Shown here: positions 34,804-42,979 of the stretch, piece after piece
How the letters are laid out: each line of letters opens with the position of its first letter
Position numbering within the stretch: the stretch's first letter is position 1
Assembly (NCBI GenBank): GCA_943914355.1
Contig: CALUBS010000008.1
Coordinates: 21,620-85,619 of the forward strand
DNA from: an uncultured Corynebacterium sp.
GTDB lineage: Bacteria; Actinomycetota; Actinomycetes; Mycobacteriales; Mycobacteriaceae
DNA length: 64,000 bases
Direction: 5' to 3'
Translations under genes and position numbers: made by a program
The notes under the pieces: model-generated
Database searches by the model: none
Told to the model about the DNA's origin: nothing
What the model saw: only the letters and a program-made list of their open reading frames with translations

Positions 34804-35667
34804 ATGACTGAATCCCCGGGCGCCGCGCTTTTAGGCCCAGTAGAAATCCGAGCTTTAGCGGAGAAACTGGATATCACGCCCACAAAGAAACTGGGACAGA
34901 ATTTCCTCCACGATCCCAATACCATTCGTCGCATCATCGCGGCAGCGGGTCTGGATCCCACAGACCGCGTCGTGGAGGTCGGCCCCGGGTTGGGGTCACT
35001 GACCCTAGGGCTGGTGGAGACCGTTGAGGATCTCACCGCGGTGGAAATCGATCCGCGCTTGGCGGCGCAGCTGCCGGAAACGGTGGGAGAGCGCGCCGCC
35101 GACTACGCTGAGCGCCTGCGTGTGGTGGAAAAAGACGCGCTGCGCGTGACCAGTGAGGATGTCGCGGCTCCTACGGCGTTGGTGGCCAACCTGCCCTATA
35201 ACGTGGCGGTGCCGGTGCTTTTGCACTTTTTGGAGACGTTTCCTTCCATCCGCCGCGTGCTCGTCATGGTGCAGCTGGAGGTGGCGCAGCGCCTCGCCGC
35301 GGAGCCCGGCAGCAAGATCTACGGCGTGCCTTCCGTGAAGGCCGGGTTTTATGGCACGGTGAGCCAGGCTGGGACCATTGGCAAGAATGTCTTTTGGCCC
35401 GCGCCCAATATCGCCTCCGGCTTGGTGCGCATCGATGTCTTCGATACCCCGTCCTGGCCGGTCGACGATGCCGCGCGCGCTGCGGTTTGGCCGCTTGTCG
35501 ATGCCGCCTTTGCCCAACGCCGCAAGACCCTCCGCGCCGCACTATCGGGCCACTATGGTTCCGGTGCGGCCGCCGAAGAGGCGCTGCGCGCGGCCGGAAT
35601 CGATCCGAAGCAGCGCGGGGAGAAGCTCGCTATTGCAGACTTTGTACGATTGGCAGGACTACAGTGA
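34804..35667 (+). CDS. ksgA: 16S rRNA dimethyladenosine transferase KsgA (RsmA)
   Basis: KsgA dimethylates A1518 and A1519 of 16S rRNA in late 30S assembly; its loss gives kasugamycin resistance. The opening [17 protein letters not shown] (about 28-44), the SAM motif [13 protein letters not shown], the acidic AVEIDPRL and the [13 protein letters not shown] motif (about 129-141) are all intact. ATG 34804 is the first start with the proper N-terminus. The gene overlaps ispE by 4 bases (GTGA), so they are translationally coupled. Confidence 0.95.
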   Translation: MTESPGAALLGPVEIRALAEKLDITPTKKLGQNFLHDPNTIRRIIAAAGLDPTDRVVEVGPGLGSLTLGLVETVEDLTAVEIDPRLAAQLPETVGERAADYAERLRVVEKDALRVTSEDVAAPTALVANLPYNVAVPVLLHFLETFPSIRRVLVMVQLEVAQRLAAEPGSKIYGVPSVKAGFYGTVSQAGTIGKNVFWPAPNIASGLVRIDVFDTPSWPVDDAARAAVWPLVDAAFAQRRKTLRAALSGHYGSGAAAEEALRAAGIDPKQRGEKLAIADFVRLAGLQ

Positions 35668-36644
35668 GCGCACCACACGGAAACGAGCCGATAACCTATA
35701 CAGCGCATGCGCACGCCAAGGTCAATGTGTACCTTGGCGTGGCGGAACCGCGGGAGGATGGCTTTCACGAGCTGGTCACGGTCTTTCAGTCCCTGAGCCT
35801 GCACGATACGGTAACGCTGACTGATTTAGGCAACGCCGAAGTAGATAAACCCCGCGTGCAGTACCTCAAGGTATCCGGTCCGCACGTGGCGGGCGTGCCA
35901 GAGGATGACACGAACTTGGCGTGGATTGCGGTGGACCGCATCATGCAACACCTGTATGTCACCCGCGGCGGCATCAAGATTCCGGAGGTGGGCCTTGAGA
36001 TTCACAAGGCAATTCCCACCGCCGGCGGCATGGCAGGCGGTTCCGCGGATGCAGCGGCGGCGCTGCGCCTTGCGGAGCGCTGCTACGGTCGTTATTACGG
36101 AATCGATTCGGTAGGAGAGCACATTCTGGATGCCTTGGGCGCCGCTCTTGGCTCCGACGTGCCGTTTACCCTGCTGGGCGGCACGGCGCTTGGTACCGGG
36201 CGCGGGGAGCAGTTGACTTCCATGATGACTAGGGGTACCTATCACTGGGCGCTGATTGCCTCCGATCGCGGCCTATCCACACCTAGTGTGTTCCGCAAGC
36301 TCGATGAATTGCGCGATGCGGGGCGGGTAACTGCGCCGGCGCTTGATACGACGGAGATTTCCCAGGCGCTCATTTCCGGCGATGCCCAGCGCGTGGCAGC
36401 GCACCTGCACAATGACCTGCAGCCCGCCGCGCTATCCCTGCGCCCAGATCTCCGCAAGACCTTGGAGGCGGGCATGGATGCGGGCGCGCTCAACGGCATC
36501 GTCTCCGGCAGCGGGCCCACCTGCGCGTTCTTATGCGCCACCCGCGAAGAAGCGGAAGAAGTTGCAGCACAGGTCAGCATAGAAATACCGGGCACCAAGG
36601 GCGTTGTAGCCCAGGGCCCGGCTGCGGGTGCGGAAGTGCTCTAG
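35664..36644 (+). CDS. ispE: 4-diphosphocytidyl-2-C-methyl-D-erythritol kinase IspE
   Basis: IspE phosphorylates CDP-ME in the MEP isoprenoid pathway, which feeds decaprenyl phosphate for wall synthesis. GHMP-kinase features are present: [20 protein letters not shown] (about 15-34), the ATP loop [18 protein letters not shown] (about 116-133), and C-terminal [13 protein letters not shown]. The start is GTG 35664, overlapping the ksgA stop, with AGGA upstream. The open frame continues back to 35394 inside ksgA but that part is not coding. Confidence 0.95.
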   Translation: MSAPHGNEPITYTAHAHAKVNVYLGVAEPREDGFHELVTVFQSLSLHDTVTLTDLGNAEVDKPRVQYLKVSGPHVAGVPEDDTNLAWIAVDRIMQHLYVTRGGIKIPEVGLEIHKAIPTAGGMAGGSADAAAALRLAERCYGRYYGIDSVGEHILDALGAALGSDVPFTLLGGTALGTGRGEQLTSMMTRGTYHWALIASDRGLSTPSVFRKLDELRDAGRVTAPALDTTEISQALISGDAQRVAAHLHNDLQPAALSLRPDLRKTLEAGMDAGALNGIVSGSGPTCAFLCATREEAEEVAAQVSIEIPGTKGVVAQGPAAGAEVL

Positions 36645-36698
36645 CTTGGGGCGATGGGGATGGGCATCGCCAAGCACGAGCATTAGAGCGCTGGAGAC

Positions 36699-38018
36699 TT
36701 AGAGCACGGCCATTTCGGTGGGCTCGAAGTCCAGCTCGTAGCGGTCGGTTTCCTTACCGCGCAGGAGGTCGATGACGACGAGCTCCTTCTTCTGTGCATC
36801 CGTGATGTAGGCATAGCCATTGGCGGCCTTCAGGATTGGGCCTGGCTGCTGCCACTCCTCGTTTTCCTTCCACTTGGAAATTGCGTCGATCTGCTTGGTG
36901 ATTTCCCCGGAGTCTGGGTCAATGACATTGAGCTTGCCGTCGGTGGTGAGCACCAGGGCCTCGCCCATAGGGCCGCGTGCCAGGGAGCGGAACCAGTAGG
37001 AGCCGTCCAAGTCCACCTTCTTGGCGGAGTAGTCCTCGGTATTGATCAGGGACACCGAGGTGGGGCGCTCAAAATCTGCGTCCTTCTCAGTCTTATTATC
37101 GGCCAAGATGACATTGGATTCCTCGGATCCTGCAGAATTTCCGGAGCGCTGGTAGCCATCGGCACCGGCATAGTCGGAAACGTCCACCTTGTGGAACTTG
37201 GATCCGTCAAAGACTACGGGGCCATCTTCGCAGCCGAAGAAGAGCTTGCCATTTCCAGCGGCTGCTTCGCCGTGGACGCCGGGGCACTCGGTGGTCTCAT
37301 CCAAGACCTTGCCGTCCTTATCCAAGTGCTGGATGGTGTGGCGCTCGTCTTCGGTGCCCTTGGTGATGACCACGGAGCCATCCTCAAGCGGGACGGCCAC
37401 GCCGTGGTGCCCTTCGCCCGTCTTAACGGTGTTAACGGGCTTGGCGTCCTTGGAGCCGATGTCCTCGGTCTTATAAATCTTAGCTACGCCATCGCCATCA
37501 GAAAATAGGGCGGTAAAACCATCGTGGTGGACCACGTGGCCAGCGTGGGGCGCCTTAATCTTGTCATCGCCCAGCTCTGGATCCGCGGTGTAGTAGTGGT
37601 TGTGGTCGCCGTGAGCCTTGGTGATGCGGCCGGTGTCGTAGGTGAGGAAGTTATCGCCCTTGGTCACCATGACGTGGCGGTCATTGCCAGCGTCATTGAG
37701 GCGAAGGAAGGAATTCATCTCCTCTTCATCGAGAATATCGCCGGATTTGGCATCGTAGGTGGTCAGGCCATCAGCGTGGGAGAAGACGATGCGCGTGGGA
37801 AGCTGGGCTACCTCGGTCTGGCCCTCTTCGGCCTCCATGCCGTCGTGGGAGTGGCCCTCGTGATCATGATCGTGGTCATGGTCATGTTCGTGGCTTTCCG
37901 CGGTGGTGGATTCGCTGGTGTTTTGGGCGTCGGTATCTTCTTCCGGCGCCGAGCAGGAAGCGATGGTGAGCGCTGAGGCAGAGAGGATAGTGCAGAGGGT
38001 AAGTGTGTGCTTCTTCAT
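36699..38018 (-). CDS. Histidine-rich lipoprotein, AztD-like zinc metallochaperone
   Basis: The 439-residue protein has a lipobox ending at Cys22 (TIASC), then a Ser/Glu/Thr stretch and a His/Asp tract at 43-58 (alternating HD pairs). The remainder looks like a beta-propeller with repeated blades containing further His pairs (HGDHNHYY, HAGHVVHHDG, GEGHHGVAVP). AztD proteins hand zinc to the AztABC importer with this arrangement. No azt transporter genes are adjacent, and no clear Zur box is seen in the 91-bp gap to the ABC-F gene. The start is ATG 38018; the open frame to 38144 overlaps the divergent ABC-F gene. Confidence 0.72.
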   Translation of the reverse strand: MKKHTLTLCTILSASALTIASCSAPEEDTDAQNTSESTTAESHEHDHDHDHDHEGHSHDGMEAEEGQTEVAQLPTRIVFSHADGLTTYDAKSGDILDEEEMNSFLRLNDAGNDRHVMVTKGDNFLTYDTGRITKAHGDHNHYYTADPELGDDKIKAPHAGHVVHHDGFTALFSDGDGVAKIYKTEDIGSKDAKPVNTVKTGEGHHGVAVPLEDGSVVITKGTEDERHTIQHLDKDGKVLDETTECPGVHGEAAAGNGKLFFGCEDGPVVFDGSKFHKVDVSDYAGADGYQRSGNSAGSEESNVILADNKTEKDADFERPTSVSLINTEDYSAKKVDLDGSYWFRSLARGPMGEALVLTTDGKLNVIDPDSGEITKQIDAISKWKENEEWQQPGPILKAANGYAYITDAQKKELVVIDLLRGKETDRYELDFEPTEMAVL

Positions 38019-38109
38019 ACACACGCAGAGTATTGCAAGTGAAATTCGGTAGCAACATGTTTGGGAATGCGGGGGTGGCGGTAGGGAGGTATTAAGATGA
38101 GTTCCTGTT

Positions 38110-39918
38110 ATGGCAAACCTGATTAACCTCGAGCAAGTCACCAAGTCCTATGGCTTAAAAACTCTCCTTGATGGGGTATCCCTCGGCGTACAAACCGGGG
38201 ATCGCATCGGCATCGTGGGCGTCAACGGCGGCGGCAAGACCACCCTGCTGGAAGTGCTCACCGGTATTGAGCCGCCGGATTCCGGCCGCGTATCCCACAC
38301 CTCGGATCTGCGCATGGCCGTGGTGACGCAGCGCTTTGATCTGCCCGAAGATCTCACCATCGCGCAGGCGATCATTGAACCCCTCGAGCTCGAGACCTAC
38401 GAGTGGGCCTCCAATGCCAAGGTGCGCGACGTGCTCGGCGGCCTTGGCATCGTGGACCTGGGGCTAGATACTCCCGTGAGATCCCTGTCCGGCGGTGAGC
38501 GCCGCCGCGTCAACCTTGCCGCCGCGCTGGTGCAGGATTTAGACCTCGTGGTGCTCGATGAGCCCACGAACCACCTGGACGTGGAAGGCGTGCAGTGGCT
38601 GGCTGACCACCTGCTCAAGCGCAACCTCGCCGTGATCGTGGTCACCCACGACCGCTGGTTCCTCGATACCATTGCCACCTGGACATGGGAGGTCCACGAC
38701 GGCACGGTCGATGCTTACGAGGGCGGATACAACGACTGGACGTTTGCCCGCGCCGAGCGCGCCCGCCAGGCCGATGCGATGGAGCAACGCCGCAAAAACC
38801 TGGCCCGCAAGGAATTGGCGTGGCTGCGCCGCGGGGCACCGGCGCGTACCTCGAAACCGCGCTACCGGATTGAGGCTGCGGAAGCGCTAATTTCTGATGT
38901 CCCCGAGCCGCGCAACAAGGTCGAGCTCATGTCCTTTTCCAAGCAGCGCCAGGGCCGCGTGGTCATCGAGCTAGAAGATGCCACGATTAAGTCCCCGGAT
39001 GGCCGCACCTTGGTTGACCACCTCATCTGGCGCTTGGCTCCGGGCGAGCGCATCGGTCTCGTCGGCGTGAATGGGTCTGGAAAGACCACGTTGCTGCGCA
39101 CGCTGGCGGGCGAATACGAGCTCGCAGCCGGAAAGCGCATCGAGGGCCAAACGGTGCGCTTGGGATGGTTGCGCCAGGAACTCGATGACTTGGATCCGCA
39201 ACGCCGGCTTCTCGATGCCGTCGAGGACGTTGCCACCTACGTGCAGCTAGGCAAAAAAGAGCTCAGCGCCTCCCAGCTGGCCGAGCGCCTCGGCTTTTCC
39301 GCCAAGCGCCAGCGCACCCCGGTCGGTGACCTCTCCGGTGGCGAGCGCCGCCGCCTCCAGCTCACCCGCGTGCTCATGGCAGAACCCAATGTTTTGCTGC
39401 TAGACGAGCCCACTAATGACCTGGACATCGATACGCTCCAGGAATTGGAATCTCTACTCGATTCTTGGCCGGGTACTCTGGTGGTTATTTCGCACGATCG
39501 CTACCTCATCGAGCGCATTGCGGATAATACGTACGCGCTCTTTGGTGATGGCAACCTGACGAACCTTCCCGGCGGCATCGACGAGTATCTGCGCAAGCGC
39601 GAAGAAATCGAGGCCGGCAAGAACGCTGGGGTTATAAACCTGGGAGAAAAGAAGTCGGAGGCGGCGGTACCGAAGCAGGAGAAGAAGCTTTCTTCCCAGC
39701 AAGAGCGCGAAATCACCAAGAAGATGAATGCCCTTGAGCGAAAGATGCAGAAGCTGGAAAAATCCGCTGCGCAGATCAATGAGAAATTGGCTGCGGCGGC
39801 AGAAGAAGTCGATACCGAAGCGATGACCCGCCTCGATACGGAATTAAAGGACAACCGCAGCGCCTATGAGGATTTGGAGATGGAATGGCTGGAGTTAGGG
39901 GAGAAGCTCGAGCAGTAG
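38110..39918 (+). CDS. ABC-F family ATPase (Uup-like)
   Basis: This soluble protein has two ABC domains. Domain 1 has Walker A GVNGGGKTT (about 37-45), signature LSGGERRR and Walker B LVVLDEPTNHLD. Domain 2 has GVNGSGKTT (about 319-327), LSGGERRR and LLLDEPTNDLD. The inter-domain linker (about 210-270) is Arg-rich, and a C-terminal coiled coil (about 525-602) is the Uup-type DNA/RNA-binding extension. ABC-F proteins act on ribosomes or in genome stability rather than in transport. Which substrate applies here is unknown. The 3' end overlaps the next gene by 34 bp. Confidence 0.9.
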   Translation: MANLINLEQVTKSYGLKTLLDGVSLGVQTGDRIGIVGVNGGGKTTLLEVLTGIEPPDSGRVSHTSDLRMAVVTQRFDLPEDLTIAQAIIEPLELETYEWASNAKVRDVLGGLGIVDLGLDTPVRSLSGGERRRVNLAAALVQDLDLVVLDEPTNHLDVEGVQWLADHLLKRNLAVIVVTHDRWFLDTIATWTWEVHDGTVDAYEGGYNDWTFARAERARQADAMEQRRKNLARKELAWLRRGAPARTSKPRYRIEAAEALISDVPEPRNKVELMSFSKQRQGRVVIELEDATIKSPDGRTLVDHLIWRLAPGERIGLVGVNGSGKTTLLRTLAGEYELAAGKRIEGQTVRLGWLRQELDDLDPQRRLLDAVEDVATYVQLGKKELSASQLAERLGFSAKRQRTPVGDLSGGERRRLQLTRVLMAEPNVLLLDEPTNDLDIDTLQELESLLDSWPGTLVVISHDRYLIERIADNTYALFGDGNLTNLPGGIDEYLRKREEIEAGKNAGVINLGEKKSEAAVPKQEKKLSSQQEREITKKMNALERKMQKLEKSAAQINEKLAAAAEEVDTEAMTRLDTELKDNRSAYEDLEMEWLELGEKLEQ

Positions 39919-41618
39919 AAGCTCGCATCGCCGATATTGTCCGCTACTTAGATCCGTGGGGAATTATCGGCGCCGCCATTTTGTCTACCTTGGGCCTTAC
40001 TCCTTCCATTTTGCCCCGCGATTGGCCCTATCAGGGCCTGATTTCGGGCCTTGCCGCCGGGTTTGGCTACGTGGTGGGCATCGGCGTGAAACTGGTGTGG
40101 TACCGCTTCGTCGTTAGCAAATGGTCGGATAAGTATCCCTGGCTTGCTGCCTCTGCGTGGGAACCAAAGCGCTACCGGCTGCTCGCGCGCATCGCCACAG
40201 GTGCGTTCATAGCCTGGATGGTCGGTTTCGTCATTATCGCCGTGCGCTGGCAGCACGAGCTCGCGAACGTATATTCCGTGCCCGCGCCGTCCATGACCAG
40301 CTACCTGCTGGTGGTGCCCCTGGCGCTGGCGGTATTTACCGTCTTCCTGCTCATCCTGCGCTCCATTATCTTTCTGGTGCGCTGGTTAGCGCGGCGCTTC
40401 CCGCAGCGGTTCCGCTCCACATACCGCCGCCTCGGGGCAGTACTCATCGTTGCGGTCATCGCTATCTACACCATTGAAAACATCATTCCCGGTGCCATCG
40501 TGGGCTTGGGCGATAGGGTATTTACCGCCCAGAACGCCGACCCTGATCCGGATACCCAGCGCCCCACCCTCAGCGAGCGCTCCGGATCGCCTACTTCCGA
40601 TGTCGACTGGAACGGCGTAGGCCTGCAAGGCTCCCGGTTCCTAAGCTCCGGGGCGCATAAGGCCGAGCTAGAACAGGTCACCGGTAAACCCGCCAAGGAG
40701 CCCATCCGCGCCTACGCCGGTCTGGGCAACCGCGATTCCAATGAGGGGCGGGCGCAATTGCTTATCGATGAACTCGAGCGCACCCACGCCCAAGACCGCA
40801 AGGCCCTCTTGTTGACCATGACCACCGGTACCGGCTGGGTATCGTCCTATTCCGCGCAAGCCTTCGAACTGCTCTATGGAGGGGATACCGCCATTGCTGC
40901 AGCGCAGTATTCCGCCATGCCGTCCGTTTTCCACTTCCTTGGGGGCGGCGGCCAAGTAGAACGCGCCGGGGAAGAGTTCATCAACCCCGTCGTGGACTGG
41001 TGGAATTCGCTGCCCGAAGATGACCGGCCCAAGCTCTACCTCTACGGCGAGTCCTTAGGCACAACCGGCATCGAGGCCGCCTTTTCCGGCGTGCGCGATA
41101 TCGCCAACTCCGTCGACGGCATCTTATTGACCGGCCCGCCGCACTTTAACCAGTTGCGCTCGCAGTTTGTGGAGCGCCGTGATCCCGGGTCGACAGAAAT
41201 CTCGCCGGTCTACGCCGGCGGGCTCGTGGTCCGTTTTGCCAACGAGGTGGACCAAGTCCGCCGCTGGGGACGCGTTCCGGAAGAGGAGTGGGGCAGGACC
41301 CGCATGCTATATATTCAGCACCCTTCCGATCCTGTGAGCTGGTGGTCGCCCGGATTGGCCTTCAAAGAGCCGGATTGGATGAAAGAAGACAGCCCCTATT
41401 CGCGTGAGCGCGTGATGCAGTGGATGCCTATTATTACCTACCTACAAATTGCTGCGGATCTACCCGGAGCCAAGGATGTTCCCGATGGGGTGGGCCATAA
41501 TTACGGGAACTCTGTCCTCGATGGATTTGCGGCCATCGCCGGGCCCGATCTTGCCCGTTCCATTGATTCGGAGGAGCTGCAGCGGCAATTCAATGAACTC
41601 GATGTTGGTATTTATTAG
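39885..41618 (+). CDS. Alpha/beta-hydrolase family membrane protein (Abhydrolase_9 type)
   Basis: The N-terminal 200 residues contain about five membrane segments (Abhydrolase_9_N type). The C-terminal 370 residues form an outside- or inside-facing hydrolase with the nucleophile elbow LYGESLGTTG (Ser at about 389). The acid HPSDPVSWW and the final His in GVGHNYGNS fit a catalytic triad. The substrate is unknown; a lipid or ester of the envelope is plausible. It starts inside the end of the ABC-F gene, so expression is coupled. Confidence 0.82.
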   Translation: MAGVRGEARAVEARIADIVRYLDPWGIIGAAILSTLGLTPSILPRDWPYQGLISGLAAGFGYVVGIGVKLVWYRFVVSKWSDKYPWLAASAWEPKRYRLLARIATGAFIAWMVGFVIIAVRWQHELANVYSVPAPSMTSYLLVVPLALAVFTVFLLILRSIIFLVRWLARRFPQRFRSTYRRLGAVLIVAVIAIYTIENIIPGAIVGLGDRVFTAQNADPDPDTQRPTLSERSGSPTSDVDWNGVGLQGSRFLSSGAHKAELEQVTGKPAKEPIRAYAGLGNRDSNEGRAQLLIDELERTHAQDRKALLLTMTTGTGWVSSYSAQAFELLYGGDTAIAAAQYSAMPSVFHFLGGGGQVERAGEEFINPVVDWWNSLPEDDRPKLYLYGESLGTTGIEAAFSGVRDIANSVDGILLTGPPHFNQLRSQFVERRDPGSTEISPVYAGGLVVRFANEVDQVRRWGRVPEEEWGRTRMLYIQHPSDPVSWWSPGLAFKEPDWMKEDSPYSRERVMQWMPIITYLQIAADLPGAKDVPDGVGHNYGNSVLDGFAAIAGPDLARSIDSEELQRQFNELDVGIY

Positions 41619-41754
41619 GCTTCCTAGGGCTTCTTAACCCCGCGAGGTAACCCAGAGCACGCAGAGCACCGCTTGTATAACAAAGCCATATCGAAGTGGG
41701 GCGGAACCGGCGATATGCTTTCGCCCTCTGAAAAGTTATGACAAGCTGAAAATC

Positions 41755-42333
41755 ATGAAGCCGATTCGAAGCGCCACCGCAGCAGTCCTGACCACCGTAC
41801 TCGCCCTGTCTGGTACCACGGCAGTGGCTTCTGCGGAGCTTACCGCGGCCCCGCAGGTTCAGCAGGTTTCCACCCTTGCTGAAAAGTACAACGTTACTTT
41901 GCCCAGCTTTCTAAAGGCCGCACCTGAAGCTGAACCGGAAGTAGCAGCGGAAGAAGCGCCTACGGATGCAGCCGCTCCGGAGCCACAGGCCTTCGAGGCC
42001 CCGCAGGTTGCCGCTGACTTGCAGGTAGCCACCGCCGATCACCTAGCCCAGGCTGGTCACCACCCAGATGAGACCGCAACCGCTATCGCACAGGAATGGG
42101 CAAACCAGGGTGCAGGCGGTGAGCTTACGTACTACGGCGACGTGGCAAGCGGCGTGACCCACACCGATGAGGGTCAAGGCAACGTCTACCGTCTGTCTGA
42201 AGAACAAGCCCAGGAGCGCCTCAACTGGTTCAACCTGGGCCTCGAGGTAACCCCCGAACCCGAGTACGGTTACGGCGTCGCTACTGCCTTTGATGGCGAG
42301 TTCATCTACATCGCGGAATATTTCCTCAACTAG
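41755..42333 (+). CDS. Small secreted protein of unknown function
   Basis: The 192-residue protein has a signal peptide (cleavage near ASA, about residue 27) and an Ala/Pro/Glu-rich segment at 55-90. A C-terminal domain of about 95 residues contains HLAQAGHHPDETATAIAQEW and ends GVATAFDGEFIYIAEYFLN. The closing pattern faintly recalls CAP/SCP secreted proteins, but the conserved CAP His/Glu residues are not recognisable. The gene stands alone between the hydrolase and the ABM gene. Confidence 0.6.
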   Translation: MKPIRSATAAVLTTVLALSGTTAVASAELTAAPQVQQVSTLAEKYNVTLPSFLKAAPEAEPEVAAEEAPTDAAAPEPQAFEAPQVAADLQVATADHLAQAGHHPDETATAIAQEWANQGAGGELTYYGDVASGVTHTDEGQGNVYRLSEEQAQERLNWFNLGLEVTPEPEYGYGVATAFDGEFIYIAEYFLN

Positions 42334-42432
42334 TTCTTATTCCCGCGATACCTGCCCCCGATTCTTCCGAGGCCCGCGCGCATGGCAGAGCAGCCATGAC
42401 GCAGTGGGAACAATATTGATAGAATCGGGGGC

Positions 42433-42756
42433 ATGATTTTGATTAACGTACAGTTCCACGTAAAGCCTGAATACGCCGATACTTTCCTTGATGAGATCAA
42501 CTGGTACACCGAGGCTTGCAACGCCGAGCCGGGTTGCATCGACTTCAAGTGGTACCGCGATCCGGAAGATTCTCAGCGCTTCCTGCTGCTCGAGTCCTAC
42601 GCAGATGGCAAGGACGTAGAGCACGTTCAGGGCGAGCACTTCAAGCGCGCCTGCGACGAATTCCCCAAGTACCTCGTAGAGACCCCAGACATCATCAACG
42701 TCCACATCGATGGCCGCACCGGTTGGGACAAGATGGGCGAGTTCGCCGTCGATTAA
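42433..42756 (+). CDS. Antibiotic biosynthesis monooxygenase (ABM) family protein
   Basis: This 107-residue protein adopts the dimeric alpha+beta barrel pattern: ILINVQFHVKPEYADTFL, then EPGCIDFKWYRDPEDSQRFLLLESYAD, then HVQGEHFKR. ABM members include quinol monooxygenases and small haem or oxygenase-like proteins; many act on quinones or reactive aldehydes. No active-site signature lets me pick one. A strong terminator follows at 42772-42812. Confidence 0.82.
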   Translation: MILINVQFHVKPEYADTFLDEINWYTEACNAEPGCIDFKWYRDPEDSQRFLLLESYADGKDVEHVQGEHFKRACDEFPKYLVETPDIINVHIDGRTGWDKMGEFAVD

Positions 42757-42771
42757 TCTCGCTGCCTAGTA

Positions 42772-42812
42772 CTAAAGCCCGCACTCATGTCAACCATGAG
42801 TGCGGGCTTTAG
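42772..42812. terminator. Strong bidirectional terminator
   Basis: An 18-bp perfect stem (CTAAAGCCCGCACTCATG at 42772-42789, complement at 42795-42812) has a 5-nt loop. An A-run lies on one side and a T-run on the other. It ends the ABM gene and perhaps also the convergent acyltransferase gene. Confidence 0.9.
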
Positions 42813-42843
42813 TTATGCGTTCATCTACGAGCCAGAACATAAA

Positions 42844-42916
42844 CCCCGCCCTTCGCGCTCACGGGGCGGGGAACCCGCCCGTGAGAATGAACCGCCCGCG
42901 AGCGCGAAGGGCGGGC
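42844..42916. repeat. GC-rich compound palindrome, REP/BIME-like
   Basis: An outer perfect 16-bp inverted repeat (CCCGCCCTTCGCGCTC at 42845-42860, complement at 42900-42915) encloses a second dyad (CTCACGGGGCGGG / CCCGCCCGTGAG, one bulged G). The unit CCCGCCC...GCGCTC recurs in both orientations. There is no ORF and no T-run. It lies between convergent genes just past a strong terminator, the usual home of REP-like elements. A search of the rest of the genome is needed to call it a repeat family. Confidence 0.55.
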
Positions 42917-42979
42917 GAGGGTGAGGCTGAGGTAGGAGGCCGACCCAGATGTGCTAGCTACCTCCGGCCGCGCTCTCCG

